This document shows positions 42,291 through 51,808 of a stretch of 64,000 bases of DNA, piece by piece. The translations under genes were made by a program, and so were the position numbers. Origin of the DNA: Mangrovibacterium marinum. GTDB lineage: Bacteria; Bacteroidota; Bacteroidia; Bacteroidales; Prolixibacteraceae. Below the pieces are notes generated by a model that did not search any database, had not been told where the DNA came from, and saw only the letters and a program-made list of their open reading frames with translations. The DNA lies in assembly GCF_003046625.1 (NCBI RefSeq), contig NZ_QAAD01000018.1:1-64000 (forward strand), read 5' to 3'. How positions within the stretch are numbered: position 1 is the stretch's first letter; every line of letters starts with the position of its first letter.

Positions 42291-44366
42291 CTAGCTGGGC
42301 TTTTCGCTGGCAATTGGCAGTTGCAGCCGGAAGACAGTACCCTTGTTTTGCTCGCTCTGAACGCGGATCTCTCCCTGCATGGCCTCGGTAAACTCCTTGC
42401 AGAAGGATAAGCCCAGCCCGGTACTTTTGCGTCCCTGTGCATCTTTGCCGGCTTGCTTTTGGTTGTTGTCGAACAGTTGTTGCACTTGCTGTTTGCTCAT
42501 GCCCATGCCGGTATCGGCGATGGCAATTTCGGCCCGGCCGTCGTTGGCGGTGCAACTAATGGCAATGCGCCCTCCCGGTGGCGTAAATTTTATGGCGTTG
42601 TTCAGGATGTTTCGGTAAATCGTGTTCAGCATATTTTGGTCGGCCAACACCGAAACTTCATCCATCTGCGGATAGTCCAGAATCAACTTTTGTTCTTCGG
42701 CCAGCTGTTGGTATATTTCATGGTGCTGTTTCACCACTTCCTTCACCGATACGGGCTGGATGAACGGACGGATGTCTCCGGCCTGTGTTCGGGCCCAGTT
42801 TAGCAGGTTGGTGGTTAGGTCGAGCACCGATCCGGCCATCTTGCTGATCTCTTTCGATACGGACTTCAGTTCTTCGGTTTGGCCTTCTTCGGTCATAAAA
42901 TCGATAATTTCGCTGAAGTTGAAGATGCTGATCAGGGGGCTTCTTAAGTCGTGCCCGATAATCCGGAAGATCCGGTTTTGTGTGTCCAGCGATTGTTGCA
43001 GGTTTTTATTTTGCGAGGCGATAATGTTGCGCTGGTTGGTAAGCCGTTTTTTCTGAATGGAGATCAGCTTGTTTTTTCGTCGGTTGACAAAGTAGATGTA
43101 GATGAATAGCAGTAAGATGCAGCTGATAAACAGCGACAGCAAAATCAGAAAACGGCTGTGGGCTTTTTGTTGAAGAATGATGTTTTCCTGTTGTGCATTT
43201 TCTTTCGAGAGCTTTTCAATCTCGTGGTTTTTTTTCTCGTTCTCGTATTTCTTTTCCAGCTCAATGATTTTGTTGGTCGTCTCGGTTTGGTAAAGACTGT
43301 CCTTGAGCTCGTAATACTTCGTCAAGTAGTCAATTTCCAGCTGCTGGTAGTCTGCCCGCCGGCTGCTTTTTGCCAGGTCGGCATACACCAGGTACAGGTT
43401 GTTGTAATTGTCCTGAATTGCTTTGATGTTGCCGGTGCTTTGGGCAGCCTCCAGTGCCCGCTGGTAGTAGTCGATGGACTGCTCGTAGTTGCCCCGTTCG
43501 TAATCGATGGCTCCCAAAACCCGCAGACAGCGCTCCAGTTGGGCTTTCTCGCCGCTGGCCTGGTAAAAAGTCATGGCCTGCTTTATGTTGCTGGTGGCTT
43601 TGGCATAATCCTGTTTGCGGTAGTTGATGCCGCCCATATTGTAAAGTACCAGCGCCTTTTGGCGGGTGTAGCTCGTGTTTTCCAGTTGTTGCGAGGCCTG
43701 ACTATACAGCGTTTCTGCCTCATCGTATTTTTCGCGCATGGCGTAAACATTACCCTTGTTCAGCAAGGTTTGGTAACGATTATAGGCCGGTAGCTCGTCG
43801 AAGTAATTCGCGATGATTTGGTCGTAATACTGAAGTGCCAAGTCAAATTTCTGAAGTTTTTTGTAGATGATGGCCAGCTCGTTGGCTATCCGGAAGCGCA
43901 ACAAGACCGGGTCGTCGTCCTGCACTAATTGCTGGGCTTTTAAAACATAGTCGCCGGCCTCGTCAAGTTTGTAAATTTGTACTTTATTGATGCCCAGCTG
44001 AAGGTAGGCTTTGGCCGTCATCAAGCGGTTGGCCGAGCGTTGAGCCTGCTCCAGTACCGTTGCGGCAAGCTGGTTGGCCGAGTCCTGCTGGTTGAGAAAA
44101 CGACGGATGTTGCTTTCCTCCAGCTGAAGCTCCCAGCGTGCTTTCTGCTGCCCATTCTGCTGATAAAGTTGTACTTGCTCGCGGATGGTTGCCAGTGCAC
44201 TGTCCGGGCTGTTCTCCGATTGCTCGCGGATATGCTCCAGCAACGATTCAATGGTCAGGCTGTCGCGGACGGAAGGTTCTGCCATGCTCGGGGCGCTTAG
44301 CAAGAGCAGGAGAGCGATAAGGGTGAGCCGAAATCGGCGGCCGGGATTAATATCGTTTCTATACAT
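42291..44366 (-). CDS. TPR-containing sensor histidine kinase
   Basis: 691 residues. Signal peptide (about 1-29, ends SMAEP), then tetratricopeptide repeats (about 40-350), a coiled coil (about 350-400, EKKYENEKKNHEIEKLSKENAQQ), a transmembrane helix (about 405-428, FLILLSLFISCILLLFIYIYF), HisKA with H472 in RIIGHDLRSPL, and an ATPase domain with N and G boxes (NAIKFTPPGG, IADTGMGMSKQQVQQLF, STGLGLSFCKEF). A periplasmic TPR sensor linked to a cytoplasmic kinase. No receiver or response regulator is encoded nearby, so its partner lies elsewhere. Convergent with YhcH. Confidence 0.94.
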   Translation of the reverse strand: MYRNDINPGRRFRLTLIALLLLLSAPSMAEPSVRDSLTIESLLEHIREQSENSPDSALATIREQVQLYQQNGQQKARWELQLEESNIRRFLNQQDSANQLAATVLEQAQRSANRLMTAKAYLQLGINKVQIYKLDEAGDYVLKAQQLVQDDDPVLLRFRIANELAIIYKKLQKFDLALQYYDQIIANYFDELPAYNRYQTLLNKGNVYAMREKYDEAETLYSQASQQLENTSYTRQKALVLYNMGGINYRKQDYAKATSNIKQAMTFYQASGEKAQLERCLRVLGAIDYERGNYEQSIDYYQRALEAAQSTGNIKAIQDNYNNLYLVYADLAKSSRRADYQQLEIDYLTKYYELKDSLYQTETTNKIIELEKKYENEKKNHEIEKLSKENAQQENIILQQKAHSRFLILLSLFISCILLLFIYIYFVNRRKNKLISIQKKRLTNQRNIIASQNKNLQQSLDTQNRIFRIIGHDLRSPLISIFNFSEIIDFMTEEGQTEELKSVSKEISKMAGSVLDLTTNLLNWARTQAGDIRPFIQPVSVKEVVKQHHEIYQQLAEEQKLILDYPQMDEVSVLADQNMLNTIYRNILNNAIKFTPPGGRIAISCTANDGRAEIAIADTGMGMSKQQVQQLFDNNQKQAGKDAQGRKSTGLGLSFCKEFTEAMQGEIRVQSEQNKGTVFRLQLPIASEKPS

Positions 44367-44485
44367 AAGGAAGTCAGGATGGCTGGGGATTGATTGAAAG
44401 CTGCCGGGATTTTTATCTGCGATTTCAAACCTCCCAATGAGATGAACACTGGCGTTAACAAGTGCTGGTTGGTGGTAGTTGTCTT

Positions 44486-44830
44486 TTAGTCAGCATCGCT
44501 GAAGTCGATCTTGGTATCTCGGGCATTAGCGGTTTCATTCTCTCCGGCAAGATCCTGCTGAATAAGGCATTTGATCGTTGTATACTGACTGGCAACAGCG
44601 CTGTCGATGGAGATCGTTCCCGAGATAACCGGCTCGTCGGGACCATTCACAATTTCAATTCGGGACGATAAACGAATGGTTACTGCCCAATAGTTGTGGC
44701 TGTCGTCTGTGACAGGAGCCTGGTCAATCCCGATAATTGTTTGCTTGCTGTCGGCCTGGAAAACAAAGCCCAGCTCGTAATGTCCCGATTCGTGTTGGCT
44801 TAGCCGGAGATAGGGGGTGTATTTTAGCAT
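44486..44830 (-). CDS. Orphan 114-residue hypothetical protein
   Basis: From ATG (MLKYTPYLRLSQHESGHYELGFVFQADSKQ). No signal peptide or known motif; predicted mostly beta strands with an acidic C-terminus (TKIDFSDAD). A 17-bp perfect palindrome (44850-44866) lies 20 bp upstream. It is on the same strand as the kinase gene, 119 bp upstream of it. Function not recognised; coding status moderately supported by a length of 114 and normal codon use. Confidence 0.6.
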   Translation of the reverse strand: MLKYTPYLRLSQHESGHYELGFVFQADSKQTIIGIDQAPVTDDSHNYWAVTIRLSSRIEIVNGPDEPVISGTISIDSAVASQYTTIKCLIQQDLAGENETANARDTKIDFSDAD

Positions 44831-44849
44831 TTTCAATGATTTGTTTGGC

Positions 44850-44866
44850 CCTCTGCCGGGCAGAGG
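44850..44866. promoter_or_regulatory. Palindrome upstream of the orphan gene
   Basis: CCTCTGCC-G-GGCAGAGG, an 8-bp perfect inverted repeat around one base, in the leader of the gene starting at 44830. It could be an operator or part of an RNA structure; no clear promoter match nearby. Confidence 0.35.
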
Positions 44867-44984
44867 TCGTTAGTTTTGCCTAAAAATAATCAATGAAACT
44901 GAAAAATGATCCGATTCAGTTGATTTTTAGTCGAGAGTTATGAGACATTTCGTGTTTGTCCCAAAAAACGGTAATCCGCCACTT

Positions 44985-45902
44985 TTTTTACCACAGAGGA
45001 CACAGAGGATTGCACAGCGTTCCATAAAGGGAGCTGGTTACTTGTTATTAGGCCTTGTTGGTTCTCCCTTTAGGGAGTCAGAGGGTAAAACAAGGACGGG
45101 CGATTTGTTGCTGGTTACTGGTTGCTGGTTGCTGGTTACTGGTTGCTGGTTGCTGGTTACTGGTTGCTGGTTCATCAGGCATTCAATCCTTCAATCCTTA
45201 AATTTGTCGATCACTCCAGTAATCTAAGCATCCGGTAGTCCGACTATCCAGCAATCCGAGTATCCGGTAATCCGTCAACTGCGCCTTCTTCCAATCGTCA
45301 ATGGTAAATCGTTAAATTGTAAATTGTCCCTGGCGCTTTTCCCAAGATCGAAGGGGTGCGGGGCTGTTCTATCCCGGGGTGCCGCTTCTGGCCTACCAAA
45401 GGCAGGCTTCGTCGCTCTGCCCCGGGCTGAATTAACCTGGCCTTTCAGGCTGGTGCTCTCTTCAACTGGTTGCTGGTTGCTGGTTGCTTGTTACTAGTTA
45501 CTGGTTACTGGTTACTGGTTCATCAGGCATTCATTCCTTCACTCCATCAATCCTTCAATTTGTCCTTCAATCCAAACATCCGACCATCCAGCAATCCGAG
45601 TATCTGGTAATCCGTCAACTGCGCCTTCTTCCAATCGTCAATGGTAAATCGTTAAATTGTAAATTGTCCCTGGCTGTTCCTCCATCAATCCATCAATCCG
45701 TCAGTCCTTCAATCCTTAAATTTGTCGATCACTCCAGTAATCTAAGCATCCGGTAGTCCGACTATCCAGCAATCCGAGTATCCGGTAATCCGTCAACTGT
45801 GCCTTCTTCCAATCGTCAATGGTAAATCGTTAAATAGTAAATTGTCCCTGGCAGTTCCTCCTTCAATCCTTCAATCCTTCAATCCGTCAATCCATCAATC
45901 CG
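44985..45902 (+). repeat. Composite intergenic repeat, copy F, with extra internal duplications
   Basis: Gene-free. Starts with ACCACAGAGGACACAGAGG (44989 on), then a variant hairpin core (45051-45097, first arm GGCCTTGTT), CGATTTGTT, nine heptads (45110-45172), CATCAGGCATTCA, TCAATCC octads, ATCC octads of the 8-bp period type and the AATCGTCAATGG module. The block 45191-45334 recurs at 45709-45852 (both 144 bp) and its second half recurs at 45581-45674. A GC-rich segment (45345-45450, CCCGGG-containing) and a further array of about eight heptads without a core (about 45465-45522) lie between. Confidence 0.88.
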
Positions 45903-45903
45903 G

Positions 45904-46593
45904 TCAATAGTATTTCCCTTCTTTTAAAGTCTCGTAGATGGTTGTGTTCATCAGTAAGAGCAGAAAAAAGTATCCAAAATCTTCCACCGGAATATGGAAG
46001 ATGCGCAGGCCCAGGATGTGTTCCGGATGATACTCCACAACAGGCAGGCCGGTTAGAATGCCGTTAACGATCAGGAAGGGGAGCAGCCCGATTAAAAAGC
46101 AGAGGTAGAATTTGGTCAGATGGGCTTTAAAGCGGTTGCGGAAGATGGTGTAGCCCAGGTAAATTGCCAGAAACAGGAAGTTGAAGAAGGTATAGAGCTG
46201 TGCCCGGTGAAAGTAACTGATGGCTGCTGATCCGGCGATGATGAACAGGCTGAGAGCAAGCATCAAATTGGGCATTTCCAGGCGGGGCAGGTAAGCTTTC
46301 ATCACCTCGTAAATAAATAAACTGGCATAGGGAATGCACAGGAAGAACAGCCATTCTTCGACGGGCAAGCCCAGATAGCCATAGCCGGTGACATAATCCG
46401 GGTTGAAGCTCCAGATTCCTGCATCGGTAAAATGAACGTCCCACATTAGAAAAACAGCGGCGCTAACCAATATGGCCGGAAACAGGTATTTCCAGTGGGT
46501 GTAAAAATGAACCTTTCGGTCGAAGCTTAGGGCCAGCGGAATGGCAATGGTTCCCAGTAAAAGGGCCGCATAAGTAAACTGTGCTGCTTGCAT
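45904..46593 (-). CDS. Lycopene cyclase domain protein (CrtYcd type)
   Basis: 229 residues with about seven transmembrane helices. Two tandem copies of the lycopene cyclase (CrtYc/CrtYd, CarR) domain: motif LPVEEWLFFLCIPYAS in the first half and IPVEDFGYFFLLLL in the second, matching the paired PxE[E/D] motifs of fused CrtYcd proteins. Cyclises one or both psi ends of lycopene to beta rings. Its ATG abuts the crtB stop on the same strand, so it is the third gene of a crtI-crtB-cyclase operon. Inner membrane. Confidence 0.92.
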   Translation of the reverse strand: MQAAQFTYAALLLGTIAIPLALSFDRKVHFYTHWKYLFPAILVSAAVFLMWDVHFTDAGIWSFNPDYVTGYGYLGLPVEEWLFFLCIPYASLFIYEVMKAYLPRLEMPNLMLALSLFIIAGSAAISYFHRAQLYTFFNFLFLAIYLGYTIFRNRFKAHLTKFYLCFLIGLLPFLIVNGILTGLPVVEYHPEHILGLRIFHIPVEDFGYFFLLLLMNTTIYETLKEGKYY

Positions 46594-47433
46594 CTACAAA
46601 ATATTAAAAGCATTTTTCAGATAGGCATTCGCCAAAAGGTACATCTTCCGGGGATTCGACAGCCGGTAGCGTTGCCGTAAAATGTCGGCAGGACGGGCCC
46701 GCTTGATCTTGCGGAACAGACGCAGGTAATAGATGTACGCCAGATATACCCCAAAGCGAACTTCCTTTTTGAGCGCCCGGATTCCCTGGTAGGCTGCTTT
46801 GAAATCGGCGTCAATCTCGGCTTCTATGCGTCTTTTACTGGCCAGGTCGAACCGGCGAAAATCGATGTCCTGAAAGTAGATTCGCCCTTTGTTTTCGAAA
46901 TCATCCTGCGCATCACGCAGAAAGTTGACCTTCTGAAATGCAGCACCCAGCTTGCGGGCCGGCTCAACAAGCCCGGCATATTTTTCCGGCTCGTCGAAAT
47001 AGAAAACACGCAGACACATCAGCCCCACGGCCTCAGCCGAGCCGTAAATGTAGCGTTCCAACAGCCGGGGATCGTACTCACTTTGGTAAAGATCCATCTC
47101 CATGCTGCTCAAAAAGGCTTCGATCAGATGGTGGTCGATGCTGTAGTGGCGCACGGCTTCCTGAAAGCTGTCGATAATGGGGTTGATGCTGAAACCCCGC
47201 TCGATGGCTTTCCAGCTCTCGGCCTTAAACTCGTTGAACAGCAGCCGTTGATCCTGCTCAAAGAAGGTGTCGACAATCTCGTCGGCATAGCGCACATAGC
47301 CATAGATGCTGTAGATGCCCGGGCGGTACCTGGCATTCAACATGCGCACCCCCAGCGAAAAGGAAGTGCTGTAGTTGCGGGTGGTGATCCGGCTGCAATC
47401 GAGGTTGTTTTTACGATAAAGTTCCATGATCAT
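46594..47433 (-). CDS. crtB: Phytoene synthase
   Basis: 279 residues from ATG at 47433; a start two residues later at 47427 is also possible. Squalene/phytoene synthase family with the first Asp-rich motif YVRYADEIVDTF (DxxxD) and the second FLRDAQDDFENKGRIYF (DxxDD), which bind the Mg-diphosphate of geranylgeranyl diphosphate. Joins two GGPP molecules to phytoene. Its start overlaps the crtI 3' end by about 23 bp (translational coupling). Membrane-associated. Confidence 0.96.
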   Translation of the reverse strand: MIMELYRKNNLDCSRITTRNYSTSFSLGVRMLNARYRPGIYSIYGYVRYADEIVDTFFEQDQRLLFNEFKAESWKAIERGFSINPIIDSFQEAVRHYSIDHHLIEAFLSSMEMDLYQSEYDPRLLERYIYGSAEAVGLMCLRVFYFDEPEKYAGLVEPARKLGAAFQKVNFLRDAQDDFENKGRIYFQDIDFRRFDLASKRRIEAEIDADFKAAYQGIRALKKEVRFGVYLAYIYYLRLFRKIKRARPADILRQRYRLSNPRKMYLLANAYLKNAFNIL

Positions 47434-48895
47434 TTAAAATTCGTTCGGTTACAAGTCGCGATGAGATAACAGTCATGGGTAGCCCCGTTCCCGGAACGGT
47501 GGAAGCTCCCGCGTAGTAGAGGTTTGTCAGCTGCTCGTCCTTGTTTGAAGGACGGAAACCGCCAACCTGGTTCAGATCGTGAGCCAGCCCCAGGCCACTG
47601 CCCCGGTACAGGTTGAAAAGGCTTTCCCACTGTTGCGGATCGTACACCGTCCGGCTTTCGGTATGCGCTGCAAAGTCGAAGCCGGTGCGTTCGCTCAAAT
47701 CCTGGACGATGGCATCGGCAATTGTTTCGGCATCGTCCCAGTTTGGCTTGAAACGCAAATCGGGCACCGGACAAAGGATGAAAACACTTTCCTTGCCCGG
47801 GGGCGCGTAGTCCGGATTGTGCATCGACTGAATGTTTACATAGTAATACGGCTTGTCGAGCTTGATGCTGTTTTTAAAAATCTTATGGGCGTATTCTTCG
47901 AAATTTCTCCGCAGAAAATAGTTGTGATGGTACATATTTTTCACCTTGGTGTTCAGTCCCAGGTAGATGGTTAGCGGCGCTAAAGTCCACTTTTGGGCAT
48001 CCAGCTTTTGCGGACTGAACTTTTTACGGCCGAGCACTTGTCCGCGGAAGGCAGCTGCATCGGCGTTCACCACAAAAAGGTCAGCCTCCCAGCGCTTGCC
48101 GGTCGTGTCGATAAAAGCACTTAGCCGGTCGTTTCGCTCTTCAAAGCGGTTAATCTCCACGCCGAAATGCATCTGCACCCGGCGTTTTCCCAGCTCTGCA
48201 ACCAGCCCTTCCACAATCTTGTACATCCCTCCTTTTACGTTGTGGTAGCCGTCGTGTACCAGCTCGGTGTAATTCAGCATGGCATAAACCGCCGGTGTGT
48301 CGAAAGGCGTGGATCCCAGGAAGAAACCAACCAGCGAAAAAATCACTTTCACTTCAAACGAATCGAAATTGCGCTCCATTTCTTTCCACATCGAATAGAA
48401 CATCTTGGGAGCGTGTTTCAGCGGAACCCGGGTTAGTTGCAACAGGTAGCCAAGCAGGCTGTCGAAGTTCTGCTTGATGACAATGTGCTCGGTGTCGTGA
48501 AAAATTTCACCGGCAGCTTTCAGAAATCGGCGCAGCTTTTCCTCCAGGCCAACTTCCAGCTCTTTAAATTCTTCGGCCAGCTTTTTTAGATCTTTATAAA
48601 TCAAATAGGAACGTTGGTCCCCCTCGAAATGAACCGCATACAGCGGATCCAACTCAACAAATTCAAAGGGCATCGGAATCCCGCAGTAGTCGGCCAGCTC
48701 CTTAAATTCGTAGCTCATGCTGAAAAAGGTTGGGGCCATATCGAATTTAAATCCGTCCTTCTCCAATAGGTTTAACCGACCTCCCGGACGATGATATTTC
48801 TCTACCATCTCCACTGCGTAGCCTTTGCTGCTTAGTCTGAGGGCTGTCGACAATCCGGCTAGTCCGGTTCCGATGATTAGTGCTTTTTGAGTCAT
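47411..48895 (-). CDS. crtI: Phytoene desaturase
   Basis: 494 residues. FAD-dependent: dinucleotide motif IIGTGLAGLSTALRL and PGGR near the N-terminus; the C-terminal YYAGASTVPGTGLPMTVISS is the family FAD-binding signature. Carries out the desaturations from phytoene to lycopene. First gene of the minus-strand carotenoid operon, divergent from the crtD-like gene with a 111-bp gap. A TAnnTTTG element is not clear in that gap. Confidence 0.95.
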   Translation of the reverse strand: MTQKALIIGTGLAGLSTALRLSSKGYAVEMVEKYHRPGGRLNLLEKDGFKFDMAPTFFSMSYEFKELADYCGIPMPFEFVELDPLYAVHFEGDQRSYLIYKDLKKLAEEFKELEVGLEEKLRRFLKAAGEIFHDTEHIVIKQNFDSLLGYLLQLTRVPLKHAPKMFYSMWKEMERNFDSFEVKVIFSLVGFFLGSTPFDTPAVYAMLNYTELVHDGYHNVKGGMYKIVEGLVAELGKRRVQMHFGVEINRFEERNDRLSAFIDTTGKRWEADLFVVNADAAAFRGQVLGRKKFSPQKLDAQKWTLAPLTIYLGLNTKVKNMYHHNYFLRRNFEEYAHKIFKNSIKLDKPYYYVNIQSMHNPDYAPPGKESVFILCPVPDLRFKPNWDDAETIADAIVQDLSERTGFDFAAHTESRTVYDPQQWESLFNLYRGSGLGLAHDLNQVGGFRPSNKDEQLTNLYYAGASTVPGTGLPMTVISSRLVTERILNDHGTLS

Positions 48896-49006
48896 GTTGT
48901 TTAGGAAAAATGTTTATTCATTAAACAAATAAGCGGTGAAAAGTTTTTATATTGAGTGATATTTTTTTGGGATAGCCTTGTTTATTAATTTATTGAACGC
49001 GAAGCT

Positions 49007-50473
49007 ATGAAGAAAGTTGCTGTGATCGGAGCCGGTGTTGGCGGCCTGGCGGTTGCCATTCGTTTGGCGCGGATGGGCTATGCTGTCAGCGTGTACGAGC
49101 AGGCAAGTCATGCCGGTGGTAAGTTGAATGAATCGCGAATGGGAGCTTATCGTTTCGACCGGGGGCCCTCGCTGTTTACCATGCCCGAGTTGCTGGATGA
49201 GCTACTCGATCCGGAGCTGCGTATTGCGTATCGGAAGCTCGAGCTGGTGACCCGCTACTTTTACGAAGATGGAACACGGTTGAATGCTTATGCCGATCAG
49301 CAACGATTTGCCCGTGAGCTAAAGGCTAAGCTGGGCGTGCCGGTACAGGCTGTAACCCGTTATTTGCAAAAAGCGGCACAGCTCTACCGGATCACTGCGC
49401 CAATATTCATTTTTAACAGTTTGCACCGCTTGTCGGGGCTGCTGTCGTGGAGCAATTTGCGCCGGGCGATGCAGCTTCCGCAGATACAGGCTTTCACGAC
49501 CCTGCATCGAAAAAACCAGGCGGCATTCAACGATCCGCGGCTGGTGCAGCTGTTCGATCGCTTTGCAACCTATAACGGCTCCAACCCGTACCAGGCGCCG
49601 GCAACGCTGCAAGTTATTGCCCATCTGGAGCATAATCAGGGCGCTTATTTCCCCGATCGGGGGATGTATGCCATTGCAGAGGCCTTGCAGCAGCAGGCTG
49701 AAAAGCTGGGGGTGAAGTTTCATTTTAACACGCCGGTTCAACGGGTGGCGCCGGGCGATCGCGCAACTAAAATCGTACAGGTCGGAGGGCAGCAGATCGC
49801 TTATGATTTGGTGGTTAGCGATGTGGATGTGCGGTATTTCTACGATTCGCTGTTGCAGGATGGTGCCCATCGCAAGCCTCGGCGCAAGGAAGAGCCTTCG
49901 AGCTCGGCACTGATCTTTTATTGGGGCATGGACGGGGTGTATGATCAGCTTGATCTGCATAATTTGTTTTTCAGTGCTGATTATGAGGCTGAGTTCGACT
50001 GTTTGTTTCGCCAAAAGACCATCAGCAACGATCCCACGGTTTATGTGTATGTGAGCAACAAGATGACAGGCAGCGATGCTCCGCCGGGAGCCGAGAACTG
50101 GTTTGTGATGGTGAATGCTCCCGTTGATGAGGGGCAGGACTGGGAGCGGCTGAAGCTGCAAACCCGGGCCCGTATTGTTGAAAAGCTGGAGCGCATGCTG
50201 AATTGTGAAATCGAATCCCGCATCGTTTGCGAAGAATTGCTCGACCCGCAAGGAATCGAACAGCTAAGCTCTTCGGTTGGAGGAGCTATTTACGGCACGA
50301 GCTCCAACAGTCTTTGGTCGGCTTTTCGGAGGCATCCCAACCACCGGAAAACGATGCCGGGCCTCTACTTTGTGGGGGGAAGTGTACATCCCGGAGGAGG
50401 TATTCCGCTGTGTTTGTCATCGGCCAAAATTGTTGCCGACTGGATCGGAGAAAAGGAGGAAGGCCATGATTAA
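49007..50473 (+). CDS. crtD: Carotenoid 3,4-desaturase (CrtD/CrtI-like)
   Basis: 488 residues. FAD motif VIGAGVGGLAVAIRLARMGYAV, PSLFTMP, and C-terminal YFVGGSVHPGGGIPLCLSSAK, as in CrtI-family desaturases. It is a distinct paralogue of the crtI at 47411-48895 and pairs with CruF downstream, which fits 1-hydroxycarotenoid 3,4-desaturase (CrtD). Other CrtI-like roles cannot be excluded. Its last 8 bp overlap the cruF start, so translation is coupled. Membrane-associated. Confidence 0.78.
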   Translation: MKKVAVIGAGVGGLAVAIRLARMGYAVSVYEQASHAGGKLNESRMGAYRFDRGPSLFTMPELLDELLDPELRIAYRKLELVTRYFYEDGTRLNAYADQQRFARELKAKLGVPVQAVTRYLQKAAQLYRITAPIFIFNSLHRLSGLLSWSNLRRAMQLPQIQAFTTLHRKNQAAFNDPRLVQLFDRFATYNGSNPYQAPATLQVIAHLEHNQGAYFPDRGMYAIAEALQQQAEKLGVKFHFNTPVQRVAPGDRATKIVQVGGQQIAYDLVVSDVDVRYFYDSLLQDGAHRKPRRKEEPSSSALIFYWGMDGVYDQLDLHNLFFSADYEAEFDCLFRQKTISNDPTVYVYVSNKMTGSDAPPGAENWFVMVNAPVDEGQDWERLKLQTRARIVEKLERMLNCEIESRIVCEELLDPQGIEQLSSSVGGAIYGTSSNSLWSAFRRHPNHRKTMPGLYFVGGSVHPGGGIPLCLSSAKIVADWIGEKEEGHD

Positions 50474-51110
50474 AGCAAGCAAGCTGCTGTGGCCGGTGCG
50501 CATCGGCCTGGCGATCCTCTATCTGGTGGGTATTGTTGGTTTTAGCTTTCCCCAAACCGAAGGACTATTTAAACAGCTCAGTGCCTGGAATCTCTTCCTG
50601 TCCTTTGGGGTACTGGTGCTTTTCCATCAGCCGCGCAATGCCCGGGTGTATGGCTGCCTCTTGCTTGTTGCAGTTGCTGCTTTTGTTGCCGAGCTGATCG
50701 GTACTCAAACCGGCTACCTGTTTGGTTCGTATACCTACGGCCCGGTGTTGGGACTGAAGCTCTGGCAAACGCCGCTGTTGATTGGTGTCAATTGGCTGGT
50801 ACTCTGTTATGGCATTTATGTGGCGCTTTCGGCTTTCAACTTAAAATGGTGGATGTCCGTAATTGGCGGATTGCTGATGGTGGCCTTCGACCTGTTGATG
50901 GAACCCGTGGCTGTTCGGCTGGATATGTGGACCTGGGAAAACGGACAAATACCCCTGCGAAATTATATCGACTGGTTTTGGCTGTCCGTTTTGTTTTTAT
51001 CCGCCATGAAATTTGCCCGCTTAAACATTCGTAATCCGTTGGCTGTTTGGATTGTTGTTTGGCAACTGATCTTTTTTGCCGGTTTGAATATTAGCTTAAA
51101 TCTACTTTGA
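50466..51110 (+). CDS. cruF: Carotenoid hydratase (CruF family)
   Basis: 214 residues from the ATG that overlaps crtD. Seven predicted transmembrane helices. Contains GTQTGYLFGSYTYGPVLG and MVAFDLLMEPVAVRLDMWTWENGQIPLRNYIDWFW, the signature of the CruF (DUF422) family, which hydrates the psi end of gamma-carotene at C-1'. Longer readings from 50277 overlap crtD coding sequence and are not needed. Its TGA overlaps the ATG of crtW (TGATG). Confidence 0.9.
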   Translation: MIKASKLLWPVRIGLAILYLVGIVGFSFPQTEGLFKQLSAWNLFLSFGVLVLFHQPRNARVYGCLLLVAVAAFVAELIGTQTGYLFGSYTYGPVLGLKLWQTPLLIGVNWLVLCYGIYVALSAFNLKWWMSVIGGLLMVAFDLLMEPVAVRLDMWTWENGQIPLRNYIDWFWLSVLFLSAMKFARLNIRNPLAVWIVVWQLIFFAGLNISLNLL

Positions 51111-51808
51111 TGGGAGTTCTCGTTGCGCTGTTAATCATGTTTTGCTGGCTGGGGCATCTGCTGTATTGTTTGCTGTGGGCTCCGCTCGAGCTTTCGTCTG
51201 TCGCTACTTACTTGCATCTGGCTCTGCAAACTTACCTGTACACTGGTTTATTCATTACCGGTCACGATGCCATGCATGGACTGGTGAGCCCCAACCGAAC
51301 TGTGAACATGGCTTTTGGCTGGGCGGCATCGCTCTTTTTTGCCGGCTTGTCGTACCGGAAGCTGAGCAGCAATCACTACCGGCATCATCTGTTTCCGGCT
51401 ACCGAAAAAGATCCGGATTATTATGTCCATTCGCAAAATGTATGGCTGTGGTGGCTGGTCTTTTTGAAACGCTATGCTACAATCTGGCAATTCCTGTTTA
51501 TGGCCGTTGTATTCAATTTGCTGAAGATTTGGGTTGAAGTACCTCGACTGCTGATCTTTTGGATCGTTCCGGCTGTGCTGGCCAGTTTTCAGTTGTTCTT
51601 TGTGGGTACCTATCTGCCACATCGCAAGCCGCACAGCGACGATATGATGCCACATCGGGCACGTAGTCAGCAGGGACCGCATTGGTGGGCCATGCTCAGC
51701 TGTTATTTCTTTGGCTACCATTGGGAGCATCACGAGCTTCCCCGAATTCCATGGTGGCAGCTTTATCGGACAAAAGCGGAACGAGCCCACCGAAAGGAGG
51801 AGCTATGA
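51110..51808 (+). CDS. crtW: Beta-carotene ketolase (CrtW family)
   Basis: 232 residues from the ATG in the TGATG junction. Membrane fatty-acid-hydroxylase/desaturase fold with three His motifs: GHDAMHG (about 52-58), NHYRHHLF (about 88-95) and HWEHHELP (about 206-213). These bind the di-iron centre of CrtW 4-ketolases, which add a keto group to the beta ring using oxygen. The start of the next gene overlaps its stop (ATGA). Inner membrane. Confidence 0.9.
   Translation: MGVLVALLIMFCWLGHLLYCLLWAPLELSSVATYLHLALQTYLYTGLFITGHDAMHGLVSPNRTVNMAFGWAASLFFAGLSYRKLSSNHYRHHLFPATEKDPDYYVHSQNVWLWWLVFLKRYATIWQFLFMAVVFNLLKIWVEVPRLLIFWIVPAVLASFQLFFVGTYLPHRKPHSDDMMPHRARSQQGPHWWAMLSCYFFGYHWEHHELPRIPWWQLYRTKAERAHRKEEL

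Noticed and set aside
45345-45450. GC-rich segment as a structured RNA gene
   Set aside because: It has CCCGGG words but no consistent long stem or known RNA pattern; treated as part of the repeat mosaic.
50277-50465. N-terminal extension of CruF
   Set aside because: The extension lies in the crtD coding frame and lacks the membrane-helix start; the overlapping ATG at 50466 is the natural start.
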